64,000 bases of DNA, taken from Casuarina equisetifolia. Taxonomy: Eukaryota > Streptophyta > Magnoliopsida > Fagales > Casuarinaceae. Positions within the stretch are counted from its first letter, which is position 1, and each line of letters begins with the position of its first letter. This document shows positions 22,750-34,146 of this stretch, piece by piece. The stretch is from NCBI GenBank assembly GCA_028551475.1, contig CM052359.1:3473583-3537582 (forward strand), in the 5' to 3' direction. Made by a program: the position numbers and the translations under genes. A model generated the notes under the pieces. That model saw nothing but the letters and a program-made list of their open reading frames with translations. It was not told the DNA's origin and ran no database searches.

Positions 22750-23165
22750 TGATTTTAGTTAGGCAGGATGTTCAATAATGAGATAATCCTTGGCTACTGC
22801 GTAACGATTAACATTTCACTAATATTATGGAAATGTAGAAAAATACTATCATGTGAAAGTCCTTTGTATCAGGCTATGGGTTTTGTCAGCTACAAGATTA
22901 TTTGTATTTTTGGCCTTCTAGTTAGACACTATGCAACAAGCACTCTCCCCACATGGTTACATTGTGATGATAAATTTGTAATGCATATAGCAGTCAATTC
23001 AGTGTCCCATGACAGTAACAAACATATAGGATCGATTGCCATCTCATATAAGAAAAGATTAAAGAAAAGCTCATTGAAGCTCGTTATATCCGCTGAAGAT
23101 CAATCTACCAATATCCTTACCTAGACTTTGACCCACTTACAACATGATCATCTTCTTCACAAGCA
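22750..23165 (+). pseudogene. Ty1/copia RNase H fragment
   Basis: The frame 22768-23124 follows the copia RNase H end. FGLLVRH aligns with WI.GLL.DLG, LHCDDKFVMHIAVNSVSHDSNKHI with LHCDNKAA..IA.NPVFHERTKHI, and SAEDQSTNILT with .TEDQLADILTKAL. The start is degenerate and there is no adjacent RT or LTR. It is an isolated old remnant between LecRK copies 2 and 3. Confidence 0.7.
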
Positions 23166-24480
23166 TTGTATCCTTCTAAGTATATTATGCCAATAGCTTG
23201 AAACAGGTATTAAAAAGCATGATTTATTTCCTTGTGGAACAACCTCACGTTGCTTAATTGAAAGCAATGCCATTTCCTCATGAAACGACGTCATTCCTTG
23301 GTGAATGCGAATACGACGAAATGTCGTTGTTGTGCCCAGCGACAATTGCATCGAACCTGATCGTTGCTATTCCTCATTTGAGAAGAACTAATTAAGAAAG
23401 GAAAATCTTGATTTTTTTCCTTTGATTTTAAGGGTTCTTGCTGTTTCAATTGCACGAACAAGTTTGAAGTGGCACTTAAATGAAGAAGGATCGAAGTGTG
23501 GCTATTAGTGTTTTCTCAATATGTAAATTTCATTTATTAATTATGGTTTTTTTTCATGTATTCATAGCAGAAATATTTAAAAAAAATTGTGGAAATACTA
23601 GTAATCCTTTTCCTTAGTTGAATAAAATATTAAGTATTCATACAAATTTATGTTCTCAACTTCTGTTCAGTTTCGTTTTTGTTAATATAGGAGTTTGATA
23701 TGATCTGTCTCCATGCATAGTTGACATAATTGTAAGCATCTTGATTATTTGGCCCCAAGAAACCCATGTTGGAAGGGTTCTTGTTCTTTTATACCAAGGG
23801 AAAAAGAGAAACGGTTTCTGAATTTGATGAACTTATGAGATAGGTGGAAATTGAATCCAACGAAACTATTATTGAGATCGTTCTTATTGGTCCTCAAAGT
23901 TTACTTGATTCATGCTTAATTATGTCGGTCTTATTTTTTGGTTCTATTTCTTGTTTTCCAAGCTTAGAAATAGTTAGTAGGGAATCAAGCAACAGAAACA
24001 TATGTGGTTGAAAATAGAAAGAAGTTCTAGAGATTGATAGAAATATGAGGCCATTATTTTAGGTTCAAGGCATGAACTAGGAGGCCTCCTTACAAGTGTT
24101 CTAGTGATCTTGTTAGGAGTTCACTTAATTCTGATAACAACATTTAAGATTGAGCTTAAACACATAGACACACATACATTACAAGTTAACGTAATTTATT
24201 TTCCATTACCTGGTTACATTCACTGGATTAATTCTCCAATAATTGGTACAATACAGAGCTTCACAATTGCAGTCTTTTGAATGAAATAAACATTGTAAAA
24301 CCCTCTCAACTTCAGTTTCATAACACTCTTCAAATAATCTCACACTTTGTAATTAGTGTTACCAAAGCTTTTGATTTTACGTCAAAATACACAACTTTAA
24401 GATTTATTTATATGCCTTCCAACCTGAAATGTTTTTCCCCCAAAGCCATGTGGAACTCTTTTTGAGAATTTGAGAAGCCC
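23166..24480. other. Spacer of the LecRK array
   Basis: No gene recognised. The stretch near 23700-23850 resembles the spacers at 11100 and 19800. Confidence 0.45.
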
Positions 24481-25060
24481 CCAACAGATCAGGACTTGTG
24501 ATGGAAACTGCCTACTAGTTTAGTTTGTAAATTTCAGTTTACACCATGAGATGTTTCAAACACTAGCTATACTGTCTGATAGTGAAATGCGATGAAAACT
24601 TCAAAAAACCGTTTCTTGGACTTGTTATGGAAATTTCAACTTCAAATACTAGCTATACAGATCTTGGACTTGTTATGGAAATTTCAACTTCAAATACTAG
24701 CTATACAGATCTTGGACTTGTTATGGAAACTGCCAACTAGTTTAGTTCAAACATTATGACCCTAGGTCTTTGATACAACAGCAGATAAACTAATTAATAG
24801 AAAGTGCATAGCACTTTCGTATGATGTTCCTAGGTATTACAAGTAGATTATCCAGCTCCATTCGTCGACAATGATAAGCCTCCGCCTGATTTAACAAGAG
24901 TTTATTGTCTGCCAAAACCTGTTAGATCATGTCAAGGAAAAGGATTCTTTTGTTGGAAACAAGAAAACGTCCGCTTCGTTCGAATATATTAATGTCCACC
25001 CTTTCCAGATGTTAAGTCACAAGTAGTCACAAGTATTTTCACTTCTTATCATTGACAAGT
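24481..25060. repeat. LecRK array spacer block, copy 2
   Basis: The phrases ctgcctactagtttagtttg, gaccctaggtctttgatac and cctccgcctgatttaacaag match landmarks of the spacer block at 11640, 25420 and 40350. No LecRK gene follows within 1.3 kb. Instead the next copy of the block begins at about 25420, giving two spacer blocks in a row. Confidence 0.5.
24614..24730. repeat. 48-bp tandem repeat, about 2.4 copies
   Basis: The unit beginning tcttggacttgttatggaaa starts at 24614, 24662 and 24710. The first two copies are identical as far as can be read and the third is partial. This points to a recent local duplication. Confidence 0.8.
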
Positions 25061-25419
25061 ATTACTAAGCTTTTTCTTCGGGTATGACAAAACATGAATG
25101 GATGAGAACGAGGAAGGAGAAGCAATGGGTGAGAACTCCTAATATTCGGTATTATTATCTTCAAACCACCTACTTCTCCTCAATGGGACTTTGTCTCATA
25201 TGCCAATTATATATTATCTTAGTAGGGGTTTGTGCGACAGATTTGTTGGTGGCGCTGGAATGAAACAATACAACATGCTTGAAAAACAATGGAGATGAGT
25301 TTTTATCCGCGACTCCTATAAAGCAGACGGCTAACTGTAAAACTATCAATTAACAGAATATATAAGGTTGAAGAAAGAAAGATGTTGTCGAGATTAATAG
25401 GAAGTGGACAGCCCATGGG

Positions 25420-26402
25420 CTAGCAGGCCACCTACCCTGCGTCCTGATAATTTTGAACTTACTGTGGCAAGTGCCAACTAGTTTCCCCGGTAAATTGCAA
25501 TTTGCATCCTGATGATGCTAAAGTTTCTGACAATAGTTCTATATGATCGTACAGTGGAGGGGCCTCAATGCAAATAAACTAGAGAAAGACTTTTATGCAG
25601 ATTCCTGGTTGGTAGAATAGCGTCAAGACGCTGAAAGAATATATAAGACAACAGATTTACTAGGAAAACCTTAATATCGTGACTTAAGATCTTGATCGCC
25701 GGAGTAGGTTTGCAGGAAACCCTAAAATAATAGAACGCACATCGTAATTCCATGTGATTGCTTACGTATTAGAGTGTGATTACCACAATTCCCGTTGGCG
25801 TACAACAAAGAAAAACTTCAAGACAGGTTGGATTATGTCAAAGAGGTGGAGGTATCTTAGCCAACAGCAAAATGATTCGTTTTATTAAGTTCTGCAGAGG
25901 ACAACTTCGTAATTGTCTGCTAATTTAATATGTTGGGAGTAATACGCAGTTTAACAAAGTATGTTAGACTTTGTTTTTGAATATTTAACGCACTGACAAA
26001 CTTTCCCTACCACATTTGCTTGTAGACTTGGAAAAGCTATTTGAACCTTCCACAGATACTAAGAGAGCCACTGCCATGCTTGTTATGGTACAAACTCTGT
26101 TTATCTAGTTTATCAAAGGCTTGCCGAAGACGATTGAAAACAAGGGAACTCTGAGGTTTGAGGGAACCTTAACAAAATGCATCTGAACAAGGAAATACAC
26201 AAAACATAAATGACTTTAAATACTGAATCTACACAGAGACACTCTAATCTACTAAAGGTTGAGCGTTTTGGATTAAGAAAATGAATATAGAAAATGAAAA
26301 ACTAAGAACCCTGTTACAGGAAGAGAAATTTAGAAAATCCAAGGAATGACACGAATAGGAACCAAAATAGACATTGTTCAGAAGCAAAGATTGTAAACAA
26401 GG
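25420..26402. repeat. LecRK array spacer block, copy 3 (3' flank of copy 3 gene)
   Basis: This flank matches 30700-31605 almost end to end. Shared landmarks include tggcaagtg(c/t)caactagttt, agcgtca(a/t)gacgct, caagacaggttggattatgtc and gcgttttggattaag. It gives the reference for recognising the deleted locus at 31605. Confidence 0.75.
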
Positions 26403-28343
26403 TCAGCGACCATGTTGGAGACTTGTAGTTATGGAAGGTTCACCAGAGCTAACCGCAGGAGCAGGTACATAATACATCGGAACGGGCATTTGTGGAGGAA
26501 GATTTGGCATGGTTGCTTCAAAATTAAGAACGTGAAGGGCTTGCCTAACGGAGGGCCTTAGACTTCGATCAGGATGAGCACACCAAAGTCCAACCATCAT
26601 CAAGCACTCTATCTGTCTTTCGTCAAAATCCTTTTGTAGCTTCACATCCACTGCAGAAAGCAGTTCTCCTCTCCCATACAAATTCCAAACCCATTGGACT
26701 AATCCTATTGCATGATCACTTTCCACAGGATCAACTGACTTTCTTCCGGTAGCAATTTCCAATGTCACCACTCCAAAACTATAGACGTCCGACTCTTTGC
26801 TAGCCCTTCCCGTACTTACATATTCTGGGGCCATGTATCCCAAAGTTCCAGCTAGCCCGGTTGTCTGGGGACCTAGCTCATGATCCATTAGCCGGGCTAA
26901 CCCAAAGTCACCAAGCTTGACTCTAAAACTAGAGTCTAGCATGACATTGCTCGATTTGATATCCCGGTGTACAACACATTGCTCCCACTCTTCATGAAGA
27001 TAGAGCAATGCGGAGGCCAACCCAAGAGATATTTTGTATCTCACTGCCCAAGGGAAAGGACTCTTCTTGCCAAAAAGGTGAGCATCAAGGCTACCATTTG
27101 GCATAAACTCGTAGACAAGTAGGAACTCGCCTCTGTCGTGACACCATCCTATGAGTTGCACACGATTCCGATGTCTCAGACTGCTAATGATCTTTACTTC
27201 AGTGATGTATTCCTTCTTTCCTTGTTTAGACCCCCTTGAGATTTTCTTCACAGCGATTGGCATGTCTAAATCAGGTAAATAGCCCTTATAAACGGCACCG
27301 AACCCTCCTTGACCCAACTTTCTGTCACTGGAGAAGTTGTGTGTAACCGAAGCAAGCTCATCATAAGAGAACCTCCTTGGTCCGGCTCCTCTTTCTAGGT
27401 CGTCGTTAATTGAAATTAAGTTCATCTCTGCCGGTTTGGTTTTCTTTTGCTTACGCTTCCATAAAATTGCAAACGCTATAACCACCCCAGCTATCAAAAC
27501 TCCACCAGATACCGTCAGACCAACAATTATTCTGGAATTTTTTGTTTTCTTCCCAACTGTCTCTTTTATGTCCAAGCTCGAGTGGAATTCCCACGACAGA
27601 AGTGAGTTCCGTTCTACAATATGTGTAGTAGCAGCTGAGAATCCAATTGTAACCCATTCAGGCAGAACCTTCGAGAGATCAACTTGGTAGGAAAGACTTG
27701 TATTCTCCTCAGAATTTGACGTCGTTTCGTAGGACCAAGAGACGCTCAAGTTCTTGGTGCTAGCTTTGTAGACAACTTCAGCATTTACCGTGTCTCCACT
27801 GTGTAAACTAGCATTCCAAGAGTTGTAAACAGCGGAAGCAATTGACTTGCTGTTAATCCCAACATGCTCAACCGAGGGATCCCATTCAGGGTTCACAAAA
27901 GAATCGAACTCCACGTGAACAATTTGGTTCAGAGATGAAAAACTGGTTGTTGTGTTGTATAAGCCTAGAAAGCCCCCTGCTGAATTTGGTGGGATTTCAA
28001 ACCCAGGGGGAGCAAGGAAGAATGTGAGCCCGTGGCCATAACTAGTCCGGTTCTGGGTATCAATAAAGAATGAGAAACGAGTTGTAAAGTCGGAAAGGTT
28101 TCCTCTACTGGAGTCCCAGATTGGCACCTTCTCCGCATAGGTGACCCAACCAACACGGCATATGTAATTCACTTTGTTCATCTCAATGGCTCCAACCGAA
28201 TATATAGCATCTCCATGATATACTATATTGGACGCCTTGGATTCAAAGCGTGGGAATCGGAAAGAAAGCGAATTCGCAGGCGGAAGAAGGAAAGGCAAGA
28301 GGAAGAGTTGTAGCTTACATAATCTGTAGACAATGGTGCCCAT
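26403..28343 (-). CDS. L-type lectin-domain receptor kinase, class IX-like (copy 3)
   Basis: Intact single-exon receptor kinase of 646 residues from the MG start. An upstream in-frame ATG at 28409 would lie at or before the transcription start predicted from the TATA-like element at 28431-28440, so the shorter form is preferred. The signal peptide ends near ANS|LSF. The legume lectin spans about 26-258 with VEFDSFVNPEWDP intact, and a membrane helix about 271-295. Kinase landmarks are GQGGFGAV 344-351, Lys366, HRD 459-461, Asn466, DFG 479-481 and APE 505-507. Arg394 replaces the Leu of HRNLVQL that every other copy has, an unusual charged change at the start of beta-4. The conserved tail (SITTSLQHGR) is complete. 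Role inferred from the family: cell-surface perception at the plasma membrane. Confidence 0.95.
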   Translation of the reverse strand: MGTIVYRLCKLQLFLLPFLLPPANSLSFRFPRFESKASNIVYHGDAIYSVGAIEMNKVNYICRVGWVTYAEKVPIWDSSRGNLSDFTTRFSFFIDTQNRTSYGHGLTFFLAPPGFEIPPNSAGGFLGLYNTTTSFSSLNQIVHVEFDSFVNPEWDPSVEHVGINSKSIASAVYNSWNASLHSGDTVNAEVVYKASTKNLSVSWSYETTSNSEENTSLSYQVDLSKVLPEWVTIGFSAATTHIVERNSLLSWEFHSSLDIKETVGKKTKNSRIIVGLTVSGGVLIAGVVIAFAILWKRKQKKTKPAEMNLISINDDLERGAGPRRFSYDELASVTHNFSSDRKLGQGGFGAVYKGYLPDLDMPIAVKKISRGSKQGKKEYITEVKIISSLRHRNRVQLIGWCHDRGEFLLVYEFMPNGSLDAHLFGKKSPFPWAVRYKISLGLASALLYLHEEWEQCVVHRDIKSSNVMLDSSFRVKLGDFGLARLMDHELGPQTTGLAGTLGYMAPEYVSTGRASKESDVYSFGVVTLEIATGRKSVDPVESDHAIGLVQWVWNLYGRGELLSAVDVKLQKDFDERQIECLMMVGLWCAHPDRSLRPSVRQALHVLNFEATMPNLPPQMPVPMYYVPAPAVSSGEPSITTSLQHGR

Positions 28344-28430
28344 TACTTGGGGAAGATAGAAAAGCAAAGTACTGGGAAACTTGGGAGAGCTATGGCATGG
28401 GGATCGCACCCGAAGTTATATGTCGTGGGT

Positions 28431-28440
28431 TATAAAATAA
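28431..28440 (-). promoter_or_regulatory. TATA-like element of LecRK copy 3
   Basis: The minus strand reads ttattttata here, about 90 bp before the chosen ATG at 28343. It argues against the longer open-frame start at 28409, which is only about 20 bp away. Confidence 0.5.
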
Positions 28441-28984
28441 CTTGCTCAGTCTTGTGATGCTTAGTTTTCAACCTGGAAGATTTTTATTGTACTGTATGTA
28501 CAAACAATTTTGACGCTTATCTGCCGCCTGAAAGACAGTGTCAAAGATAAGATAATTTAAATTCCTATTCCCATTATGTGCCACATACCTGTACAATGGG
28601 TATTAAAGTAAAAAAGAGTGTTTTGTCTGTGTGTCACGCATCATTGTCAGAAAAAGAAAAATGGGTGTTCTCTGAACCAAACGCTGATCAACAGTCTTAT
28701 CAATCATGAATTGGAGTCTCTTCTTTTTTTCCTACAATAGAATGATTTTTTGGTAAAATGATGAAGTATTAAATTTTTAACATACAACTAAGCAATATGC
28801 AATGTTTAAATAGATTTCTTAATTTTATTTCTTAACTTTTTATGCTCTTTTGACATCTTTTTTAAATATATATATATAGTGGATAGGTATTTTTTTTAAC
28901 TTCCGCTATTTTCTCCACTTAAATTTTTTATTTCTATTAAATTTTCTTTTTAGAATATCTCAACCAATTCTCTAACTTTTGTTG
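28441..28984. other. 5' flank of LecRK copy 3
   Basis: Upstream region with tgacgcttatctgccgcctg near 28511, shared with the 5' flank of copy 4 at 45452. AT-rich, including a short (AT)n run near 28867. No gene recognised. Confidence 0.5.
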
Positions 28985-29460
28985 GTAAAATTCCAGTTTG
29001 CATCAGCTGTATGGTATTACTGTGAAGGGCTTCAATGAAAAAAAAGTTTTTTTTTTAAAAAAAAGAAAGACTTTTTATGCAGATTCATGTTATGCAGAAT
29101 GGCGTCAAGACGCTGAGTTTATAATTTCGTGATCAATTGCACTTACACCTTGGTGATGCCAATCGGCCGGCGGAAAAACTGGGTCAAATATAAGTTGATT
29201 TTAAAATACTAAAACCGCTATAAATTGATCATCATCAACATTAATTACGATTTATGTGCCACATATCTGCACAATAGCACGATGACTTGGTCTAATGGCT
29301 AAGTATTAAATTTCTAATCATGCAAGTCCGCAACTTGAAATGTTTAAATAAATCCCTATTAGAGCTGACTCCAAGTTTTATTATGGAGAACATCATTATG
29401 CAATAATGTCTTTCTATATGAAAACGCTCATCTTTGCTTCACTAAAATAAGGCATGTCTC
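28985..29460. repeat. Deleted LecRK locus 2: 3' flank fused to 5' flank
   Basis: 28985-29120 matches the 3' spacer of LecRK copy 3 (25495-25640: gcagattc.tg, ggcgtcaagacgctga). 29160-29290 matches LecRK 5' flanks (cggcggaaaaactgggtcaa, as at 45465, and atttatgtgccacata, as at 28576). No coding sequence lies between. The rest, 29216-29456, matches 31632-31820. Confidence 0.55.
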
Positions 29461-29610
29461 TTTCGTGTATAATTTATACGTTTCATTGTAATAAGCAATT
29501 TTAATATTAGTACTGCAGTAGTATAAGCAATTTTATTTGTCGTTGGCCATTTACATCCAACAGATAGGTCACGGAGACAATACTTAAACTGTTAGTTCTT
29601 TACGTTTGTA

Positions 29611-29713
29611 CCTAAGCACTAGCTTAGTCGGTAATCAGCATTACATGAGACCAAAAAGGTCTTAGGTTCAATACATAATTCTCTTCCCCTTTACCTACGT
29701 ATAAAAAAAAAAG
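29611..29713 (+). mobile_element. tRNA-derived SINE-like element
   Basis: A full A box (tagcttagtcgg, 29620-29631) is followed after 33 bases by a near-B box (ggttcaatac, 29665-29674) and ends in an A10 tail at 29703-29712. The spacing fits a tRNA-derived SINE head. Clear target duplications were not seen. A second A-box-like phrase (cttggtctaatggctaag) occurs at 29289 in the flank shared with 31656. Confidence 0.5.
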
Positions 29714-30699
29714 TGCAATTTAACATATACGTATTTTTTAGAAAAAAAAAATCATTTCCTTAGACATTTTAAAGAAAAAAATTTTTATTTATGAAATACA
29801 TCTAATGAGTCTTAAGATACATATTCTTGAAATATTTGTACTCAACCAAAATTTAGCTGTAACTAGAGACTATACTTAATGTGGTACCATCATATCTATC
29901 ATGGTAATCAAGGATCAATTTACTTATTTAACCTATGGATTCAACATCCATGGAAATTAGAGAGACTATTTTTTATTTAATGTAATGTTATGCGTCACTA
30001 CATCATAGGATTATGGCTCTAGTCATCTTGTTTTAATAACTTAGCCAACAAAAGAAAAAAAAAAAAAGGATACAACAATGGACTTGAGCCAAAATTGATG
30101 CTCAAAACAAACTTTTCTTAAACTTAAGATATTGTTTCTGGTGTTAGCTAAATAGAAATTAAATGAACTATTAGAAAATCATATGAGAGAACATAAAAAT
30201 TTATGTAGTTTGGCTAATAGTTGTCCCCATCTACAGTTAAAGTAGAAAGATATTTCTTTCCCTATTTACAAAAGAATAATATGTAAGTTTTCATAGGAAT
30301 TCTTCTTCAAATATACTCCCTTAAAACTTCCTCTTAAGTATAAGGAGTACATAACAGTTAAATAAAAATTACTTACAAATTTTCTTTTCTTATTCATTAA
30401 ATCCACACGCAGAACACTAATCTTTATTTTACCGAAAATTACACAAATCTGCACTATACGTTCTCTCTCTCAGTTCTTTTTTTTTTTTCTCTCTCTCTCT
30501 CTCTCTCTCGGTGTTTCTTTTATGAGATAACCTTTCAAAAAATTCTGCACGTTCTCTCACGACTCACGAAGAAAGAAGAGGACCTGCGAGATGAGGGCGG
30601 CACATTGAAGATGAGGTGGAATCATTAATGACAACCATAATAGGTTGTTTTACTTAGTCCAAAGAGAATATGATTGCTGAATATGAGCCACATTCAACA
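29714..30699. other. AT-rich spacer with a (CT)n microsatellite
   Basis: No gene recognised. A T run followed by about eleven CT units lies at 30478-30509. Confidence 0.55.
30489..30509. repeat. (CT)n microsatellite
   Basis: About eleven uninterrupted CT units directly after a T10-like run. Confidence 0.85.
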
Positions 30700-31822
30700 G
30701 ATCTAACAGGCCCCCCACCTTGCATTCTGATAACTTTCAACTTATTTTGGCAAGTGTCAACTAGTTTCCTTCGTAAATTTCGGTTTGCACCCTGATGATG
30801 CCAAAGTTTCCGACACTAGATTCATACAGTGAAGAGCTTCGATGCCAATAAACTAAAGAAAGACTTTTGTGCAGATTCCTGGTCGGCAGAATAGCGTCAT
30901 GACGCTAAAATAATATATAAGGCAACCGATTTACTCGTAAAAGCTAAATGTTGTGACTTAAGATGTTGGCCTTAGAAGTAGGTTAGCATGAAACCTTAAA
31001 ATAATAGAACGCACATCGCAACTCCATGCCATGGCTTACGTGTTACGGTTTGATTACCTCAATTCCCGTTCGCTTACAACAATGAAAAACCTCCCACTGA
31101 TTAAAATAAAATTGACGGACTTCAAGACAGGTTGGATTATGTCAAAGAGGAGGAGGTTTCTTAGCCAACAAGAAAATGTCTCGTTTATTATATTTTGCTG
31201 AGGAAATCTTCGTAATTTTAGTTATTTTAATATCTTGGAGTAATACGTGGTTCAACAAAGTATGTTGGGCTTTGTTTTCGAAATTTCTATTTCATTGTAA
31301 TTAAATATTTAACCCACTGAAAATATTTACCTACCGCATTTGCTTGAAGACCTGGAAAAAGCATTTGAACCTTCCATGGAAACTACGACACTCAATGGCC
31401 ATGTTTGTTACGGCACAAACTCTAAGTTTATCTAGTTTATCACAGGCTTGCAGAAGAGGACTGAAAACAAGGGAATGCTAGTGTTTGATGGAATCCTAAG
31501 CAGAATTCATCAGAACAACGAAATATATAAAAGATAAATGACTTTAAAATACTGAATCAACACAGAGACACCCAGATCAGCCAAAGATTGGCGTTTTGGA
31601 TTAAGGTAAGATAATTTAAATTATTAATCCCTTTATAAACTGATCATTACTTGTCCTAGTGGCCAAGTATTAAATTTTTAATCTTGCATCTGAGCAACGT
31701 CAAATGCGTAATTAAATTCCTCGTTGTCGGTAGAGTTCAAAGTGTTATTATTGAAAACATCAATATGCAATAATGTCTTTTTTGCATGAAAACACTCATC
31801 TTTGCTTCACTAAAATAAGGTT
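30700..31822. repeat. Deleted LecRK locus 1: 3' flank fused to 5' flank
   Basis: 30700-31605 matches the 3' flank of LecRK copy 3 (25420-26276), ending at gcgttttggattaag. At 31606 the sequence switches to taagataatttaaatt, which matches 28547-28562 in the 5' flank of copy 3. It then continues like 29216-29456. The whole coding region of about 2.3 kb is absent and the two breakpoints share a taag. The Ty1/copia element at 31828 later inserted in the 5' flank. Confidence 0.7.
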
Positions 31823-31827
31823 ATCTA
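31823..31827. repeat. Target-site duplication of the copia element (left)
   Basis: atcta here is repeated exactly at 37229-37233 on the other side of the element. Confidence 0.9.
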
Positions 31828-32029
31828 TGTAAGAAAGTGAAGGCAACAAGTGAGCTGAATTCTATTATGATATTATTAAAAATTAATCTGTACAAAGGAA
31901 AGCCTTATTTTATAGGCCTGATTTCTAACCTATATAAGGACATAATAAATGAGAATATTAAAAGATATATTTACACTAAATACATAGCCTATTAAGGCAC
32001 CTACGAATCTTGCCATATGTGCACCAACA
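31828..32029 (-). repeat. 3' LTR of the copia element
   Basis: 202 bp, same length as the other LTR, with 8 differences seen by eye. It ends ca on the plus strand and is followed by the polypurine-tract complement ctccccctcaa. Confidence 0.92.
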
Positions 32030-32036
32030 CTCCCCC

Positions 32037-33564
32037 TCAAGCCGGAAATTTGTATAGATCAAATACCCCGAGCTTGGAAAGAAGGTGCCAATGTTGTCTG
32101 CTACAAAGTGCTTTGGTTAATAAATCGGCTAGTTGTTCCTTGGTGAATATGTGACATGTTGCTATAATACCTTGCTGAAGCTTTTCTTTAACAAAATGAC
32201 ATCCCACTTCAATGTGCTTTGTATGTTCATGAAAGATCAGATTTGCAGTAATCTTTTCTGTAGCTTTATTGTCACAATGTAGAAGTGCTAGGCGATTCAT
32301 GTGAAATCCAAAATCCTTCAATAATCCAATAATCCAAATAATCTCACATGTGGTGACTTGCATAGCTCAGTATTTTGCTTCTGTAAAGGAGAGAAATATT
32401 GTTGGTTGTTTCTTGGAACGCCACGAAATCAATGAGTCTCCAATCATAATGCAAAAACCTATAGTGGATCTTCGCGTCATGGGACACATGCTATAATCAG
32501 AATCACAAAATGCATTGATCTAAAATTGTGATGTGGAAGGGAATATAAGACCAAGCCCAAGGCAACTTTTCAAATATCTTATCACTCGCATAGTTGCTTC
32601 CATGTGTGATTGCTTCAGAGCATGCATGAATTGTCTAAGGAGTTGAACTGAAAAAATGATATCAGGTCTGGTGAGTGTCAAGTAAATCAATCTGCCAGCA
32701 AGTCTCTGATAAGCTAAAGGATCTTCCAGAGGTGGATCATTTATTTTATCTAGAGAACTTGCGTCGTATTCTATACTAGTGAATTTCTTATTTTGCTCCA
32801 TAGGAATAATTGATGGTTTCAAGCCTGCAAGACCAGCTTCATAAATTAATTCTAAAGCATATTTACGCTGACTGAGGGTGATACCTTCTGGAGATCATGC
32901 GATTTCAATTCCCAAGAAGAACTTTGATGGACTAAGATCTTTCATGGAGAAAGTAAAGTGAAGATATTGCTTGAGCTCGGCGATCCCTCTTTCACTGTTG
33001 CCCATAATCAATATGTCATCCACATAAATTAATAATGCCACAAATGAGCTGCCTTGAGACTTTGTAAATAAAGAATAGTCATGACGAGACTGAGAGAAAC
33101 CATGTTGGAGTAGGGCAGATGTAAATTTTGCATTCCATTGACAGGAGGCTTACTTCAACCCATATAAGGATTTGCGCAATTGACACACCATGCGTTCCCC
33201 CTGAGGTGCGAAATCTGGGTGGAAGCTGCATATAGACCTCGTTGGAGAGATCACCATGGAGGAAAGTATTCTGAACATCCATTTGGAAGAGAGGCCAATG
33301 ATGAACAGAAGCAATAGTGATGATAAGGTGAATAGTGACATGTTTCACCGTAGGAGAAAAAGTATCCTGAAAATCAATCCCTTCACGTTGACTGAAGCCT
33401 TTCGCCACAAGGCGAGCCTTATATCTTTCAACAGATCCATCAGCATAATACTTCACCTTATAAACCCATTTACAACCAATTGGATGGCGATTAGGGGGCA
33501 AAGAGACCAAATCCCAAGTATAATTGGCCTCAAGGGCCATGATCTCATTATCCATGGCAGTCAC
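32037..33564 (-). pseudogene. copia RT and RNase H region, broken
   Basis: From 33564 down: RT start (ALEANYTWDLV, GCKWVYKVKY, KARLVAKGFSQ, FSPTVKH), a frameshift, the YVDD catalytic motif at about 33010-33025 (LIYVDDILI), then [10 protein letters not shown] and an RH-linker frame (32520-32822: PDIIFSVQLL, RVIRYLK). RNase H follows at 32037-32363 (LLHCDNKAT, EHTKHIEV, FTKEQLADLLTKAL). At least three breaks separate these pieces. The product copied RNA to DNA in the active ancestor. Confidence 0.9.
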
Positions 33565-34146
33565 CCAATGGGGATCGAGGACGGCCTTATGAAAGGTGGT
33601 GGGTTCAGGGATGGAGGAAATAGTGGCAATGAAGTGTTGATAAGAAGGGTGGCATTGAGCAAGGGAAACATAATTAGAGATGGGCTAAAGCGAGGTAGAG
33701 GAAGAATGAGGTAGGGTAGGGCAAAGATAGTCAGAAGTCTAAATGGGAGGTTTGGTGGAACGGGAAGAACAACAAAGAGAGGAATCCTGAATTGCATCAG
33801 GTGGGCGGTCATAGGTGGTAGTAGTGGGAGGTGAGGGTTTCGAAGTAATGGGAGTAGGATTGGGAGGTAAGGGTTCCAAAGTAGTGGGAGTAGCAATGGT
33901 AGAAAGGTGAATGTTGGGAGGTATGGGAGGATCAAGTGTGAGGGGTGCATCGGATGAAATGGGTTTTGTGGAGGGAGTTGGCTCTGCAAATGAGATAGGT
34001 TCCTTAGAAGTCAGAGGATTGGGTAAGTCAGGGATATCAATAGGGAAGTTAGAGGAGGTATATGACTCATCGAACTAGGGAGCTAGAGGCGAAGAAGTAG
34101 GAAAGCTGTCTGAGGCCAAAGGAGAAGAAAAAAGAAAAATATGTTC

